Source: Gossypium raimondii
Taxonomy: Eukaryota; Streptophyta; Magnoliopsida; Malvales; Malvaceae
Length of the DNA stretch: 64,000 nucleotides
Reading direction: 5' to 3'
Assembly: GCF_025698545.1 (NCBI RefSeq)
Contig: NC_068565.1
Coordinates: 3,658,001-3,722,000, forward strand
The position numbers and the translations under genes are program-made. Numbering within the stretch: the stretch's first letter is position 1; each line of letters begins with the position of its first letter. Under the pieces are notes generated by a model. It ran no database searches. It was not told where the DNA came from and saw only the letters and a program-made list of their open reading frames with translations. Of this stretch, positions 47,215 through 58,342 are shown piece by piece.

Positions 47215-48135
47215 ATGAGCAATCTATTAAGATTTTATTATATTTAAAAGATTGCCTCATTTCATTTTGTTATATGCGCACTTGAGAGATGAGAGAATAA
47301 GATATCAACATTATATTAATGTACGTTGAATTCTATTACAATTAAATAGTACATTTATAATTTTTATGTTGCATATGAATTAACTTTTAAATTAATTCTC
47401 TTAATTTCAATCTTTCGATTTCTTCTTGGACAAATTTGATGAAATTTGTACAATAAAAATGTGTTTGTTCAAATAGTAACGGCTACCATCCCTGGAGAAG
47501 AGGGAGCGAGGATGGGGGGAGAGCATTGGGCTTCAACATTTAACTGACCCTATCATGACATCCAATATTTTAAAGAAAAGAGAACAACGTTATATTGAAT
47601 TTCATGCTATGTGATAAGCTAGTTAATTACGTACCTTTAGAAGACAAAATAAACCACTACTTTCGTGAAGCTCAATATAATTGGCAAAGTTGCAAGAATT
47701 CATTGTTGCAGTTAAGATAGAGGAAAAGGTCTGACCTGTGTTTGAGGACTTGATTCATGAGTCACCTTGGTCGGTGCTGCCGTAAAAGTTGCATCAACAA
47801 ATCATCATTTATAGTCAATCGGTATTCACAGTAAACGTTTCCATAACCAACCCGGCCTGGCCCGGCCCATGGACAGGTCTATAATGCTATTATACTATTT
47901 TTATTTTTATTGTTATTGTTTGGATATTATATAACTCTTATTTTATTGTTAATTTTACTACTATATTAGAGCATTTGCTTACTAAGTTGAGACATAAAGC
48001 TTTTTTTTAAATATATTTTTAATTGTTGGGAAGCATTTATTTTAATAGGTTTAGTATATTTGATTTATTATATTTTCTAAATTTATTTTTATATAAAAAC
48101 AATCGAAAAATAATAATACAGGCAAACTAGGTAGA
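47215..48135. other. D6 3' flank and spacer
   Basis: 47465-47705 matches the D5 flank; 47765-47850 matches the block after D4A and D4B. A short GC-rich CCCGGCCTGGCCCGGCCCAT at 47852-47871 looks like a scrap of the MITE family at 48144. The rest is AT-rich. Confidence 0.5.
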
Positions 48136-48143
48136 GTTGGAAC

Positions 48144-48527
48144 TAGAGGTGCTCATGGGCAGGACGGCCCGGCCCGGACCGACGGCCCGCCCAAAATATG
48201 GGAGAGTTCGAGTAAAAATATAGGCCCGAAATATGAGTTTGGGCAAAAAAAGAGGCCCGTTTAGAAAACGGGCCTGGCCTCGAGCACCATTTTTTTTGCC
48301 CGGGCCCGGCCCGGCCCGAATATAATAAATATTTTTATTTTTTTAATTTTAAAATAAATTTTTGGTGTTTATTAAAAATGGGCCGGGACGGGCTCGGGCT
48401 TAGGAATTTTTTCCCGGGCCGGGCCTGGACAAAAATTCAGGCCTATATTTTGGGTCGGGCCCGGCCCGGCCCGTGCCTAAGATGCGGGCCGAAATTTTTT
48501 CCTGGGCCCGGCCCATGAGCACCTCTA
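48144..48527. mobile_element. GC-rich hAT-type MITE
   Basis: Terminal inverted repeats TAGAGGTGCTCATGGGC at the left and its complement at the right end. The interior is rich in GGCCCGGCCC in both orientations around an AT-rich centre, giving a strong hairpin. Flanks GTTGGAAC (48136-48143) and GTTAGAAC (48528-48535) form an 8-bp target duplication with one mismatch, the size made by hAT transposases. Confidence 0.85.
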
Positions 48528-48535
48528 GTTAGAAC

Positions 48536-49166
48536 CTAAAATATGAATTTAAAATTTTATATCGATCCAACTCTATGATTTAACTCGACTCATGGTCAAA
48601 TCTATCTATCTACTTAATTTCCTGTAAATGTTTCCAAGATTTGGGTTGTAAATATGTAGTATGCAGTATGCACTAATGCTGATTCCTTTCTATTTTATAA
48701 ATATGAACAAAATTAAAGATAACTATATATTTAATTTACTCTCGGTATATAAAATCACTCAATATTACCTACTAAAAACGTAATTACTGAAAGGACTAAT
48801 TATAATTATTTTATTCAAAATTCTTGCAGGAGATCAAAATTGAATAATAGATTTTTATAAAATTAAAATATAATAATATTAATTAATATTTTTAAGGGCA
48901 TTAAATATTAATTTTTATTTTAGAGAATTGAAAAGTGGTTTAGATTCACTTATAATGTTAATTAATGAGTGTATATAAATTATACACAGATCAAGAATTA
49001 GCTTTCCATGAGAATTTTCACTTTTATCAACCCATTTAAATACATTTACATAATTCTGAAAATAGAAACAAAGATGATAATTTAAGCTACAAGATGCCCT
49101 TTTTCTCAAAGGAATTACAATATGTAAAGCTGCTTAAACCACACCATGTCCAGTCATAAGCTTAGG
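48536..49166. other. AT-rich spacer and 3' UTR of the X8 gene
   Basis: No gene seen. The last part (downstream in minus sense of the 49167 stop) should hold the 3' UTR and poly(A) site. Confidence 0.4.
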
Positions 49167-49869
49167 CTAGTCATAAATGCAGTCAGCATAACCTGCACAA
49201 ACACAAAATTTAGCACATCCAACATATATATTAAGAATAAATCACACCAATTAATCAAAGAAACATAAACAAAATGCACTTACTTGGATTAGTGATGACA
49301 ACAAGACCTGAGCCTCTAAAATCACAGTTCCACTTGTTTCTTCCCTTGGCTTGGTAGTAAAGATTCATAGCAATGGAAGCATGGTTCATCAGATTATCAG
49401 GGCTGAAACAAGGACAACCCTTTTGCATTACACGGCAATCCACTTGAGAACATGCGAAATTAATGTTTGCCAGTAGAGTTGCCTGGTCCGATGATGGCTT
49501 AGCCACACACCAACTTTTCTGCAAAAATTTTCCCATTTTCAAAAGCTTTAACACAATTATTTTCACTATTAATTAGTTTCTGAGTTCACAATGAATTACC
49601 TGTCCATTTACCATCATCAAAGTTCCACCTAAAAATAAAATAAGAAAAGCCAAGTAAAAACCCAAGGTAGAACTGAACTAGATTCATGAAAAGCATGCAA
49701 AGAAAGAAAAAGATCCACAAAAGAAAGTACAGAAAAAGAAAAGACAAGTGTTTTTTTTACTTGGTACTTAGAAATGAAACTGTGAAACCTAGGATTACTA
49801 ACTAAAACTACCTGGAATGAAGGAAAAGATGAGGAGAGAGAGAGACAGGGCTGCTGCTACTTTAGCCAT
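49167..49869 (-). CDS. Single-domain X8/CBM43 secreted protein (Ole e 10-like)
   Basis: Four exons on the minus strand: 49869-49812, 49628-49600, 49518-49284 and 49192-49167, all with GT/AG borders and joining in frame to 115 residues. Residues 1 to about 22 (MAKVAAALSLSLLIFSFIPG) are a signal peptide. The X8 domain starts at KSWCVAKPSSDQATLLANIN and shows FACSQVDC, a Cys-rich GCPCFSP, HASIAMNLYYQ, WNCDFRGSG and a last Cys in YADCIYD. X8/CBM43 domains bind beta-1,3-glucan (callose) in the wall or at plasmodesmata. There is no C-terminal GPI-type tail, so it should be freely secreted, unlike PDCB proteins. Confidence 0.9.
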
Positions 49870-51879
49870 TGAGAACTGCTGTTGTACTTGAGGATATGAA
49901 ATGACACTGTGAACTGCAAATCAAAATGATGGTTTTTCTTTATTGAGAGAAAAAAGAAAAAGGCAGAGGGGGGTTTTAAAGGGTAACAGATAAAAGAGAA
50001 GGAAAAGTCAGTTTAACGGCTAGTTAGTGGGCTACAATACATTGCATTCAATGAAGAGCCGTTGGGGAATCGTTTAAGGATCCCTTTTTGAAGAAAATGG
50101 ATAAAGGGGAAAAGACTTACATTTTGAGGGCCTACTTGATTGCCTACCTTTCCTCATTCTACACTCTACTTGGTTTACACCTTCATTCTTAAATTTATTT
50201 GAGTTTCAATCCCTATTCTTTATCAAATTTAAAAAATTAGTCTCTTTATTTTAATTTTTTCATATTTTAGCTCAATTGTTGGTAAACACTTCAATAGTTT
50301 TTTTTTTGTTAATTTGTAGCATATAGATTGTTTTACTGCTGAATTTTGTTAAGTTTTGCATATATATTATTGAATGGTTAATTTTCAAGTTAGTGATTTA
50401 ACAAAAAGGTTTTATAGCAAGTTTATTAATAAGACTAATTTCTTAATTTTCATAAAATAAAATAATTAAACTATGATAAAATAAAATAGAATGATTAATT
50501 TCTTTGTTTTCCTAAAGTAAGGAGATAGTATTCAGGGTAAATCAGAAAATTTTTAGGAGACCAAAATTAAATTGTAATTTTATGATAATAAAAATGCAAT
50601 TTCACCATTTTAATAGTCTATATATTTATAATTTTAAAGGATTAAATCAAAATTTTATCATTTTTAGGGTGTCAAAGTATAATTTTACTTTTACTAATTT
50701 AAAATTTTAAAAATTTTAAAACTTAAATAAAAATTTTCATTTTAAGAGCACGGACACCTCCACCCTAACTACGTCCTTGATATTGTCCAAAATTAGACCA
50801 TTAATTTTCAAATTTTTAAAAATCAAAACAAAATTCAATTTTATTTATTTATTTACTTTTATTGGTACATGATATGAATATATTTAAAATTATATATTTA
50901 CTTATTTTTAAATAAATATAGTTGTAAAAATAATTAAAAAATTATGTAACATCTTATATATAAAATGAACGTGTTTTGGACTTTCCTTCTGCTGCCACGA
51001 GGCAACCCATTGCTTTTATTATTATTTACAAAAATAGTTAAATGTCAGATTTGGTCCCTTTAATATGCTTAATTTTAAAATTTAATCTATATGTTTTAAT
51101 TTTTAATATAATTTGGTTTCTATACTTTTATAATATTTTAATTAGTTCAAATAGTTAATATCATTAACTCTTCGGTTGAAACATTACGTGAATACATATA
51201 ATTTAAACACCTAAAAGTTTTAGCGACTGATATGTGCTGCCAATTTCTTTTAGGCTTGCATCATTTTTTTTAATTATAAGACAATAGTCAAATTTCAAAT
51301 TTGGTCTCTAGACTATACTGGAGCTTGAGATTTAACCTGCATATTTTGATTTTTTACATAATTTGATCTACTTACGTTTATAATGTCATTAATTAGTCTG
51401 AATAGTTAATATTGTTAACTATTTCAATCAAAATGCTGACGTCAAATTTTCTTAAGAATGCTATTCCAACAGAAAGAAAAACTATTTTATCATGATGGTT
51501 TCGAATGAGTGTTTTAAGAAGAAAAGTCATAATAAGTATTTTTAACAATATTTTTATTGTTATATGACTATCGAGTGAATACTTTTATTTATTTTTAAAT
51601 TTCACGCCAAATGATTTAATAGAAGAATTTTAATGGTAATAACAACTACACTTGAATTTTAAAATTCAAAAATAAATGACTATATTCCGAAAATAAAAGT
51701 AGGAGACTAAAAGTAGAGGACTATATTCTAAAAATTCAATAAATTTATTCCTTAAAGTTTACAAAATTTTCAATTTAATCTAAAATCTAAATAAATTAAA
51801 TTAAAATAAAATGAATTTTAAAATTAAAAAAATGACTAAGTAACTCTTTTGTTCTTGATATATCAAGCTTCCTCTTTTG
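49870..51879. other. X8 gene promoter and AT-rich spacer with a direct repeat
   Basis: 49870-50100 is the likely promoter of the minus-strand X8 gene. Two direct copies of a roughly 150-base repeat (TTTGGTCYCTWKACTWTA-like starts) lie at about 51030-51180 and 51284-51430. The remainder is AT-rich without genes. Confidence 0.5.
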
Positions 51880-52065
51880 TATTTGTTCTGAAGTCTTATC
51901 TTTGCATTCGAGTTTACTGTTTCTTGTTCCACCTCAGCAAGCTCAAGCATGGTGAATTCACCTAGGTTTCCAATATTTAAAGGTCCAACATGTTCTCCAT
52001 GAGGCTTTCCACCAAATCAAAAACATATTGGAAACTCTCTGTCTACTCCACATCACCATACTATA
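51880..52065 (-). pseudogene. UDP-glucuronate decarboxylase (UXS)-like gene fragment
   Basis: On the minus strand broken frames give SFQYVFDLVESLM, then, after a shift, GEHVGPLNIGNLGEFTMLEL and NSNAKIRLQNKY. These match a conserved C-terminal stretch of UDP-xylose synthases, enzymes that turn UDP-glucuronate into UDP-xylose. Only about 60 codons are left, with no introns and at least one frameshift and one stop, so it is a relic. It lies about 0.4 kb downstream of the receptor kinase on the same strand. Confidence 0.7.
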
Positions 52066-52467
52066 GAGAAATACGAGCTGTTATTTTGTTGTTTATTCCA
52101 TCATCTGTTTACTTGAATAAGATCACTGAAGCATCACATTTCAATTGAACTCAAAATTTAATTGATCTAAACCTAAAATAATCTGAATTTTAAATGACTT
52201 GATTAGAATGAACTCAAATAGAACGATCAATAACAAAATAAACATAATCCAAAATTTATCAACTCCAGGAGTGATGTTTCATGTTTTTGAGTTGGCCCAG
52301 ATCCACCCAACATGCTCGTAAATGAGACTTAAAATGGACATATGGTTATACAATGTGGAAACAAAGCATTTTACAGAGATGTTAATAAAAAAACTGTTCA
52401 GTTTCACCTCTTTTGTGACCATTTCAATCAAAAAAATGATGGGTAAAACTAAGAACACCATTAAAAA
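52066..52467. other. 3' flank of the receptor kinase gene
   Basis: AT-rich; should contain the kinase 3' UTR. No other coding signal. Confidence 0.4.
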
Positions 52468-54043
52468 TCAGTTACAGTTTTCTCTGACATTGATCTGCTC
52501 CAACATCTTGACAACCTCAGCCATTGTTGGTCTCTTGGAAGGATCTGTTTGAAGGCACATCAATGCTATATCGAATGTAGTTTTAATCTCATCCACTGGA
52601 TAGCAGCAACCTAAGTTACTGTCAACCACATATTCTTGCTTCCTTTCTTCAACAACTACCTTTACCTGTCGTAATATTTGCACTATCATTAATACTCTCA
52701 CGGTAATTTATCAGGCTATCACAAATGTCAAAGAAATCGGACCGGACAGATTAAATCGGGAACTAATGACCTATCCGGTCTAGCACATTCCAAGAATCAG
52801 GTGTTAATAAACTGGTTCAATGGTTGAATTAATGTGCTATACTAGTTTGACCTTTGATCCCGTTTTTTTTTTTTTTTTTAATTATAAAGGTTTGAATTAA
52901 ATGTTGATGAAACAATAAAAAAGTTACCCATGTAACAAGCTTTGTTCCTTCTTCAAGAAATGCTTCATCCATGGGTTTCTTTCCGGTTAAAAGTTCAAGC
53001 AAAACAACTCCGAAGCTATAAACATCACCCTTCGCCGTTGCTCTTCCGGTATCGAAATATTCTGCAGAAAAAAGTACCAAGTTTTAACTTAATTATCAAA
53101 CAATCAAACAGAGCAGATGAAAAAAAATGTCTGCCAATGTTGTTTTGTCAAAAACCTGGGGCTAAATATCCAAAGGTTCCAGCCACAAACGTTGAAACGT
53201 GAGTCTTGTCTGGTTCCATCAATGTGGCTAACCCGAAATCCGAGACTCGAGCCTCCATGTTCTGGTCCAGTAATATGTTGCTTGACTTAATATCTCTATG
53301 GATTATATGAGGGATACAATCATGGTGAAGATATGCTATTCCTCTTGCAGCACCTAATGCTATTTTAGATCTTGTTGGCCAATCCAAAACCTTGTCGTCC
53401 ATTGATTTTCCTGCATCACAATTTAATCTAACATTAGCATCAAAGTCAGACTCATATGTTACTCGGGACTCGTATGTGAGTATTTATGCATACCATGGAG
53501 AAAAGAATCCAAGCTTCCATTAGGCATTAGTTCATAGATAAGAAGATTGTAGTGAGGGTGGGTGTAATAACCATGGAGAGTTACAATGTTTCGGTGTTTG
53601 ATATCGGCCATGGCTTCCAGTTCTCGTTCGAATCCTTTATCTCTATCTGTTGTTCCTCTGTTAAGCCTTTTTACAGCAAAGACCATGGTTTCATTTATCA
53701 TTAATTTGTAAACTATACCATACCCTCCAGCACCAATGATGTCTTTGTTGCTTAATTTCAATGTGTTTTCTAAGAACACATCAGATGATAGTGATTGCAA
53801 TAATGGAGATCTGAACATCACCATTTTCCCACCTTTAAAAAAAAAATCATCAAATTCTAGGGAAAAAACAATCAATTTATATTCATTTAGAAGGCTTAAA
53901 TATATACCTGAGAAATCGTGTTCATAAATGGTATTCTTTCTCTTCCATCGCCTGTAAAGGAGGATCATAAGAATGGTCTTGGATATGATGAAGAATATGC
54001 AGCATATGGTGATGTAAAATGCTATTCCCAGATCATTTGCCAT
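52468..54043 (-). CDS. Receptor-like serine/threonine kinase, At1g78530-like
   Basis: Five exons, minus strand: 54043-53908, 53832-53494, 53410-53156, 53061-52928 and 52665-52468; all introns are GT/AG and the exons join to 353 residues. Residues about 6-30 form a membrane segment ([20 protein letters not shown]) followed by a basic RRWKRK stop-transfer. There is no large extracellular domain. The kinase has the glycine loop GAGGYGIVY, catalytic Lys in [19 protein letters not shown] and APE-type AP|EYF across an exon joint, and ends [13 protein letters not shown]. The sequence is very close to Arabidopsis At1g78530 as I remember that family. MANDL was chosen as the start; an ATG six codons upstream (54061) is in frame. 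The gene looks functional. Confidence 0.93.
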
Positions 54044-54061
54044 TTTTAATTTCTGCAACAA

Positions 54062-55417
54062 CTTGAAAAAAGAAAAAAATCAGACAAAAAAACTCCAATT
54101 GGCTGCCATTGATAGATTTCTTACAGCAAACACAGATTTTGGAAGCTGTAACTTTGATTTTAAAACCACCATTGACAGCAACTAAGGTGCCATTAAGAAA
54201 CAACATCTCCCAATTATTAGGAGCTTACCTGGTTAGCAGCTTGTTAATTAAGAAACTCTAACATTCTATTATTGTTTCTTAGACCAAAACTCTCTCTCAC
54301 TATCTTTTCATGCATAAGAAATAATTACTACAAGACAGCAAACTGGGACCTGCCATGGGACACTAAAATTCAATGTTCTTCAGTTTTGACCATACCAAAA
54401 AAGTGTAAACAAACTGACATCTTAAACTCTGTACTAAAAAAAACCAATGGAAAATGTGAAGTATATGTATGAACTTGCCAGTTGCCAGAATACTCTTGAA
54501 AAAGCTCGAAACAGTCTTGTAATGTAGGTATCAGTTGGACCTAGAAAATCAAAGTGAAAGAGAAATACAAACGCCTACCTCTGAAGACAAAAAAAAAAAG
54601 GGGTTTAATTTGTTGATTATTCAACATTTTTCCGTATGCTTTCTTTGACATTTAAGTTTGGTGCATGTCAACCCCCTTTCACTTTCTGGCGGAGTAGAAG
54701 GCTATTTTTCCCGAGAATCTTGGATGGCCACATCATCTGCATATGTGGCAGTCGGTGTATGATCTGACACCTGTCTGAACCTTTGTATGATTCATGTGTG
54801 GAGACAGATTTTTGGGCCAACTTTTTTGTTGTACAATATTCTAACCAGTTTTCATGCGTCTCATCATTTCTGATATTGAATTCCCTTGCTCTATTTTTTC
54901 TGTAGAATTTATTCAAGAATTACATATATATTAAAATATGATTATAAAATTACGATTTCTGAAAGAACTTCTCAAATACTCATAAAAAGTTTTGTTTTTC
55001 ACCCTTATCGAATACGTATTCTAATTTCCGACACTCACATCAGAAGTTCATCATGTGAGCTGTGACCATAAATTTTCCACCATCTGTCCTTTACTATTTA
55101 TGTGGGGGAGATGGAATTTCCTTTTTAAGCCAATAGGATGTTATCTATTTGTTTTGATGAAGCAAAGTAAGTGTAAAAGCTGTGAAGGCAAATTGGTTAG
55201 GTACTTTTTTGTTGTTGAACTTTTTTTAATCCATTAAAGTCTGCCTTTCACATTTACCGTCTGATACAAATGGTAGGTTTGGATAAGGATCACAGCTGAG
55301 CTGGTTAAATATATGCAAATTTTTTAATTCGAATTATATAATTGTTTTAAAATTTAAATTTTTTATATGATTAGAAAGAGTGGGAGTGGACTTCTTTTCT
55401 AACCATTCGAATCAAGT
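54062..55417. other. Upstream region of the receptor kinase
   Basis: Probably 5' UTR and promoter in its first kilobase. Short ORFs here are not supported by any recognised motif. Confidence 0.4.
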
Positions 55418-55830
55418 TTAAATCCTAAAATCATTGTCGGAGGACTTTACTTGAATTTGATCGTTGGCAATGGATGCATCCTTTGGAAGATCACGTTCGA
55501 TGTTCTGCAATGACATGAGACATTTTGCATCCATCATATAGTGTAACAATAAGAAATAAAACTGCAAAATTTTTTGAAAGAATAAAAGAAGGGTGCTGCA
55601 GCAGCAGGTAATCTCTAGCATTGCATGGAAAGTGTTCTTGCTAGAGCTGCAGAAAACTCCATGGTAGTACAAGGTACTTGATTTCTCCCAACAATTCGTT
55701 CTGCTACTCTTTGCTGAGCTGTTTGGCAACCCATCAATTGCTTTGTAAAATGATGGATAATAAGCAATCTGTTAGATACAAAATGGCATAGTAATGAGTT
55801 CAAGCATGGCATGGTCAAGAGATCGAAGTT
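55418..55830 (-). other. Unassigned possible exon remnants
   Basis: Minus-strand frames include TAQQRVAERIVGRNQVPCTT followed by MEFSAALARTLSMQC and a stop, and LQNIERDLPKDASIANDQIQ. Base composition is richer in G+C than the surroundings and a plausible AG acceptor precedes the first. I do not recognise the protein and cannot show that it is a gene. Confidence 0.25.
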
Positions 55831-56389
55831 ACATTGCTATCAGAGAAAAGAAGATTAAGGCCTGCTCATGCCACAATGTTTGGATCTATAACTTAAGTCT
55901 TAGCACCCATCATATCCATAAACTATGTTGCTCTGACTATTCATTTTTCTTGAAATACCCATATCTGACACCCATTTCTAACCAAGATGAACATGAGTAT
56001 GGTGATATCACCCTCTAAATACATGGAAAAATTTAGAAAGAAATGCAAATGCCCATGTCCAATATGTATTGGTATCCGATGCTTAAACTCGAGTCCAAAT
56101 AACTTAGGTCATAAATAATCATTTTTTAATAAGAGAGAGGCTGTCTAAAGATTTACCTCAGGATTGGTGTCAATTGAAGACTTGATACAAGTCTTTTGCC
56201 ACTCCGCTTATGGTTTAGTCGACAATATTCAGTTATTTCTTGAACGGTACTTCTTTTGAATTTTTTAGTTCCAAAGAAGATGCCAGAAATGAAGAAGAGG
56301 AGGAAAAATAGATCAACATTTTGCTTGCATTCATTACATAGTCCACTGTCCACCTAAGTCAACGGAAGCACATATGGCCTACTTAAAAA
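55831..56389. other. Spacer downstream of the NBS-LRR remains
   Basis: No supported feature. Confidence 0.35.
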
Positions 56390-56889
56390 TTGTTAATTAA
56401 CTGTGCACCAAAGGGAGAGCTTAAATCCTTTAGTAATACCAACTCCCCCTGTGATACATGTGTAAGCTCCTTCGAACAATTAATCTTCAAATCTTCCACT
56501 TTTACCGTTCTTGGAAGCAACTTCTCTGTGAGAATAGAAAACTTTAAAATGTTTCAAAGAGAGACTCTTTTCAATGAGGGAAAATCTGTGTGCTGGCTAA
56601 CCATTAACTCTGTGCCCCCGTCTATTTTTAAGTTGTACAGCATTGGAAGACTTGAAACTGAACCCATTAATTGTGGACACCCACGAATTACAAGCTTAGA
56701 TAAGGAATGAAGGTGTTTAGGCAACCTTCCTAACAATTGGGCGCAATCTATTATAGAAAGATTTTTGAGTCTTGGGAACCTCACAACTTGCTCATCAACT
56801 TCAAAAATGTCCCATTCCTCCCATTTTGCAATGTCCACAAAGCACAATTTCTCCAATGATGGAAATGCATTTGCCTGATTCTCTCTTTT
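56390..56889 (-). pseudogene. NBS-LRR (CNL) LRR fragment, left of Copia-2
   Basis: Minus frame reads FKRENQANAFPSLEKLCFVD, then IAKWEEWDIFEVDEQVVRFP and leucine-rich repeats (LKNLSIIDCAQLLGRLPKHL, LSKLVIRGCPQL). The AFPSLEKL...WEEW stretch is typical of CNL-type LRR domains. It decays into stops below about 56550. Joined across the Copia element it continues from the NB-ARC part at 61855-62345, with most of the early LRRs missing between them. Confidence 0.85.
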
Positions 56890-56894
56890 AAACT

Positions 56895-57385
56895 TGTTAA
56901 AGGTTGGTCCGTATGCAGCAACAAAGCCACCCAAGCATATGCCATGCAAGAGCTGCTGGTTTCACGTGCAAACATTGATGTTTTGTTTCATTTTGTAATC
57001 CTTAATTGATGTAATGTAATTTAGTTCATTTTGAACTATGTTAGGTTGATATTTGATGTAATATTGATAGTGATTGAGCTGATTAATCAACTTTGTTTAT
57101 GTGTACAATTTGATCACTTCAAGTTATTAGGCTACTTAGTGGTAGTAGGTATTCGTTAGGTTGACTTACTATTTTTGACAAGCTAGAAGCTTGGTTTTAT
57201 GTATTGGCCTCATGCCATTTTTTAAAAAGGAATGAACTCAATGAAGTTTTCATCCACATGCTCTCCATCTATTTAGCTTTGCTTTAAAATTCTGTTTGTT
57301 TTGCTGTTTTGTTTCTGCCGCAAGTCTCGATTCTTGCTACTCAAGTTTCTACTGAACTTGATTGCTCTTAGTTTATAACCTAACA
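56895..57385 (+). repeat. Copia-2 5' LTR
   Basis: 491 bases, TG...CA, aligned end to end with 61368-61854 apart from scattered differences. Confidence 0.9.
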
Positions 57386-57441
57386 ATTGGTATCTAGAGA
57401 TATAATCTTAGAGGACCTGTTATAGCTTAACACCAGAAACT

Positions 57442-58337
57442 ATGGCTTCATCAGGCTTTTCACTAGCTGCACCACTAGTCTTCCATGGAGAAGGCTTTCA
57501 TATTTGGATAGTCAAAATGAGGACCTACCTGCAGGCATTCGACCTATGAGAAGTAGTCAACTCAGATGCTGAGCCAGCACCTCTTAGAGCCAATCCAACA
57601 GTTGCTCAGATAAGACAGCATGCTGATGAAAGAACAAAGAGGCATAAGGCCATGTCATGCATACAAAACTGTGTGTCAGATGTGATCTTCACGAGAATCA
57701 TGGCATGTGAAACACCAAAGGAAGCTTGGGATAAATTGAAAGAAGAGTTTCAAGGAACTGAAAGAACAAGGTAACAACAGCTACTAAATTTGAGAAGGGA
57801 TTTCGAGAATCAAGATGAAAGAGGAAGAAACAGTCAAGCAGTATTCAGATAGAATAATGGTTGTGGTAAACAGCATAAGCTCCTTGGAGAGCAATTTAGC
57901 GAGGCCAGAATAGTGGAGAAAGTTATATCTACTTTACCTGAGAGGTATGAGGCAAAAATCTCATCTCTCGAAGACTTAAGGGATTTGACAACCATTTCCT
58001 AAACTGAGTTAATTAATGTCTTGTATGCACAAGAGCAGAGAAGAGCTAGTAGACTAGAAGAGCACCAAGAAAAAGCCTTCCAAGCCAAAGCTAAGCCAAC
58101 ATCGAATGCCTCTGCTATAAAAGTAAAAAGACTTGGAGGGCAAGTCTAAGCATGAAAACACAAAAAAGAGGGACCAACCTTGCAGCCATTGCAAAAGGGC
58201 TAGTCATCCTGAAGCAAATTGCTGGTTTAGACCAGATGTGCAATGCCAATATTGCAAAAAGATGAGACATGTTGAAAAGGTCTGCAAAAATAAGGGCAAA
58301 CCAAGGTAGAACCAATTCCAACAGCCAAAGGTTGAAG
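57442..58337 (+). pseudogene. Copia-2 gag (UBN2-like) with CCHC knuckle
   Basis: Starts MASSGFSLAAPLVFHGEGFH and continues as a copia gag (CIQNCVSDVIFTRIMACETP, WDKLKEEFQGTERTR, LPERYEAKISSLEDL) interrupted by stops near 57548 and 57773 and by frame changes. A zinc-knuckle region with CSHCKRASHPEANC is at about 58180-58225. Gag forms the virus-like particle of the element. Disrupted. Confidence 0.85.
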
Positions 58338-58342
58338 CTCGA

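Noticed and set aside
54668..54916. 82-residue minus-strand ORF upstream of the receptor kinase
   Set aside because: No motif, no splice context, and probably 5' flank of the kinase gene.
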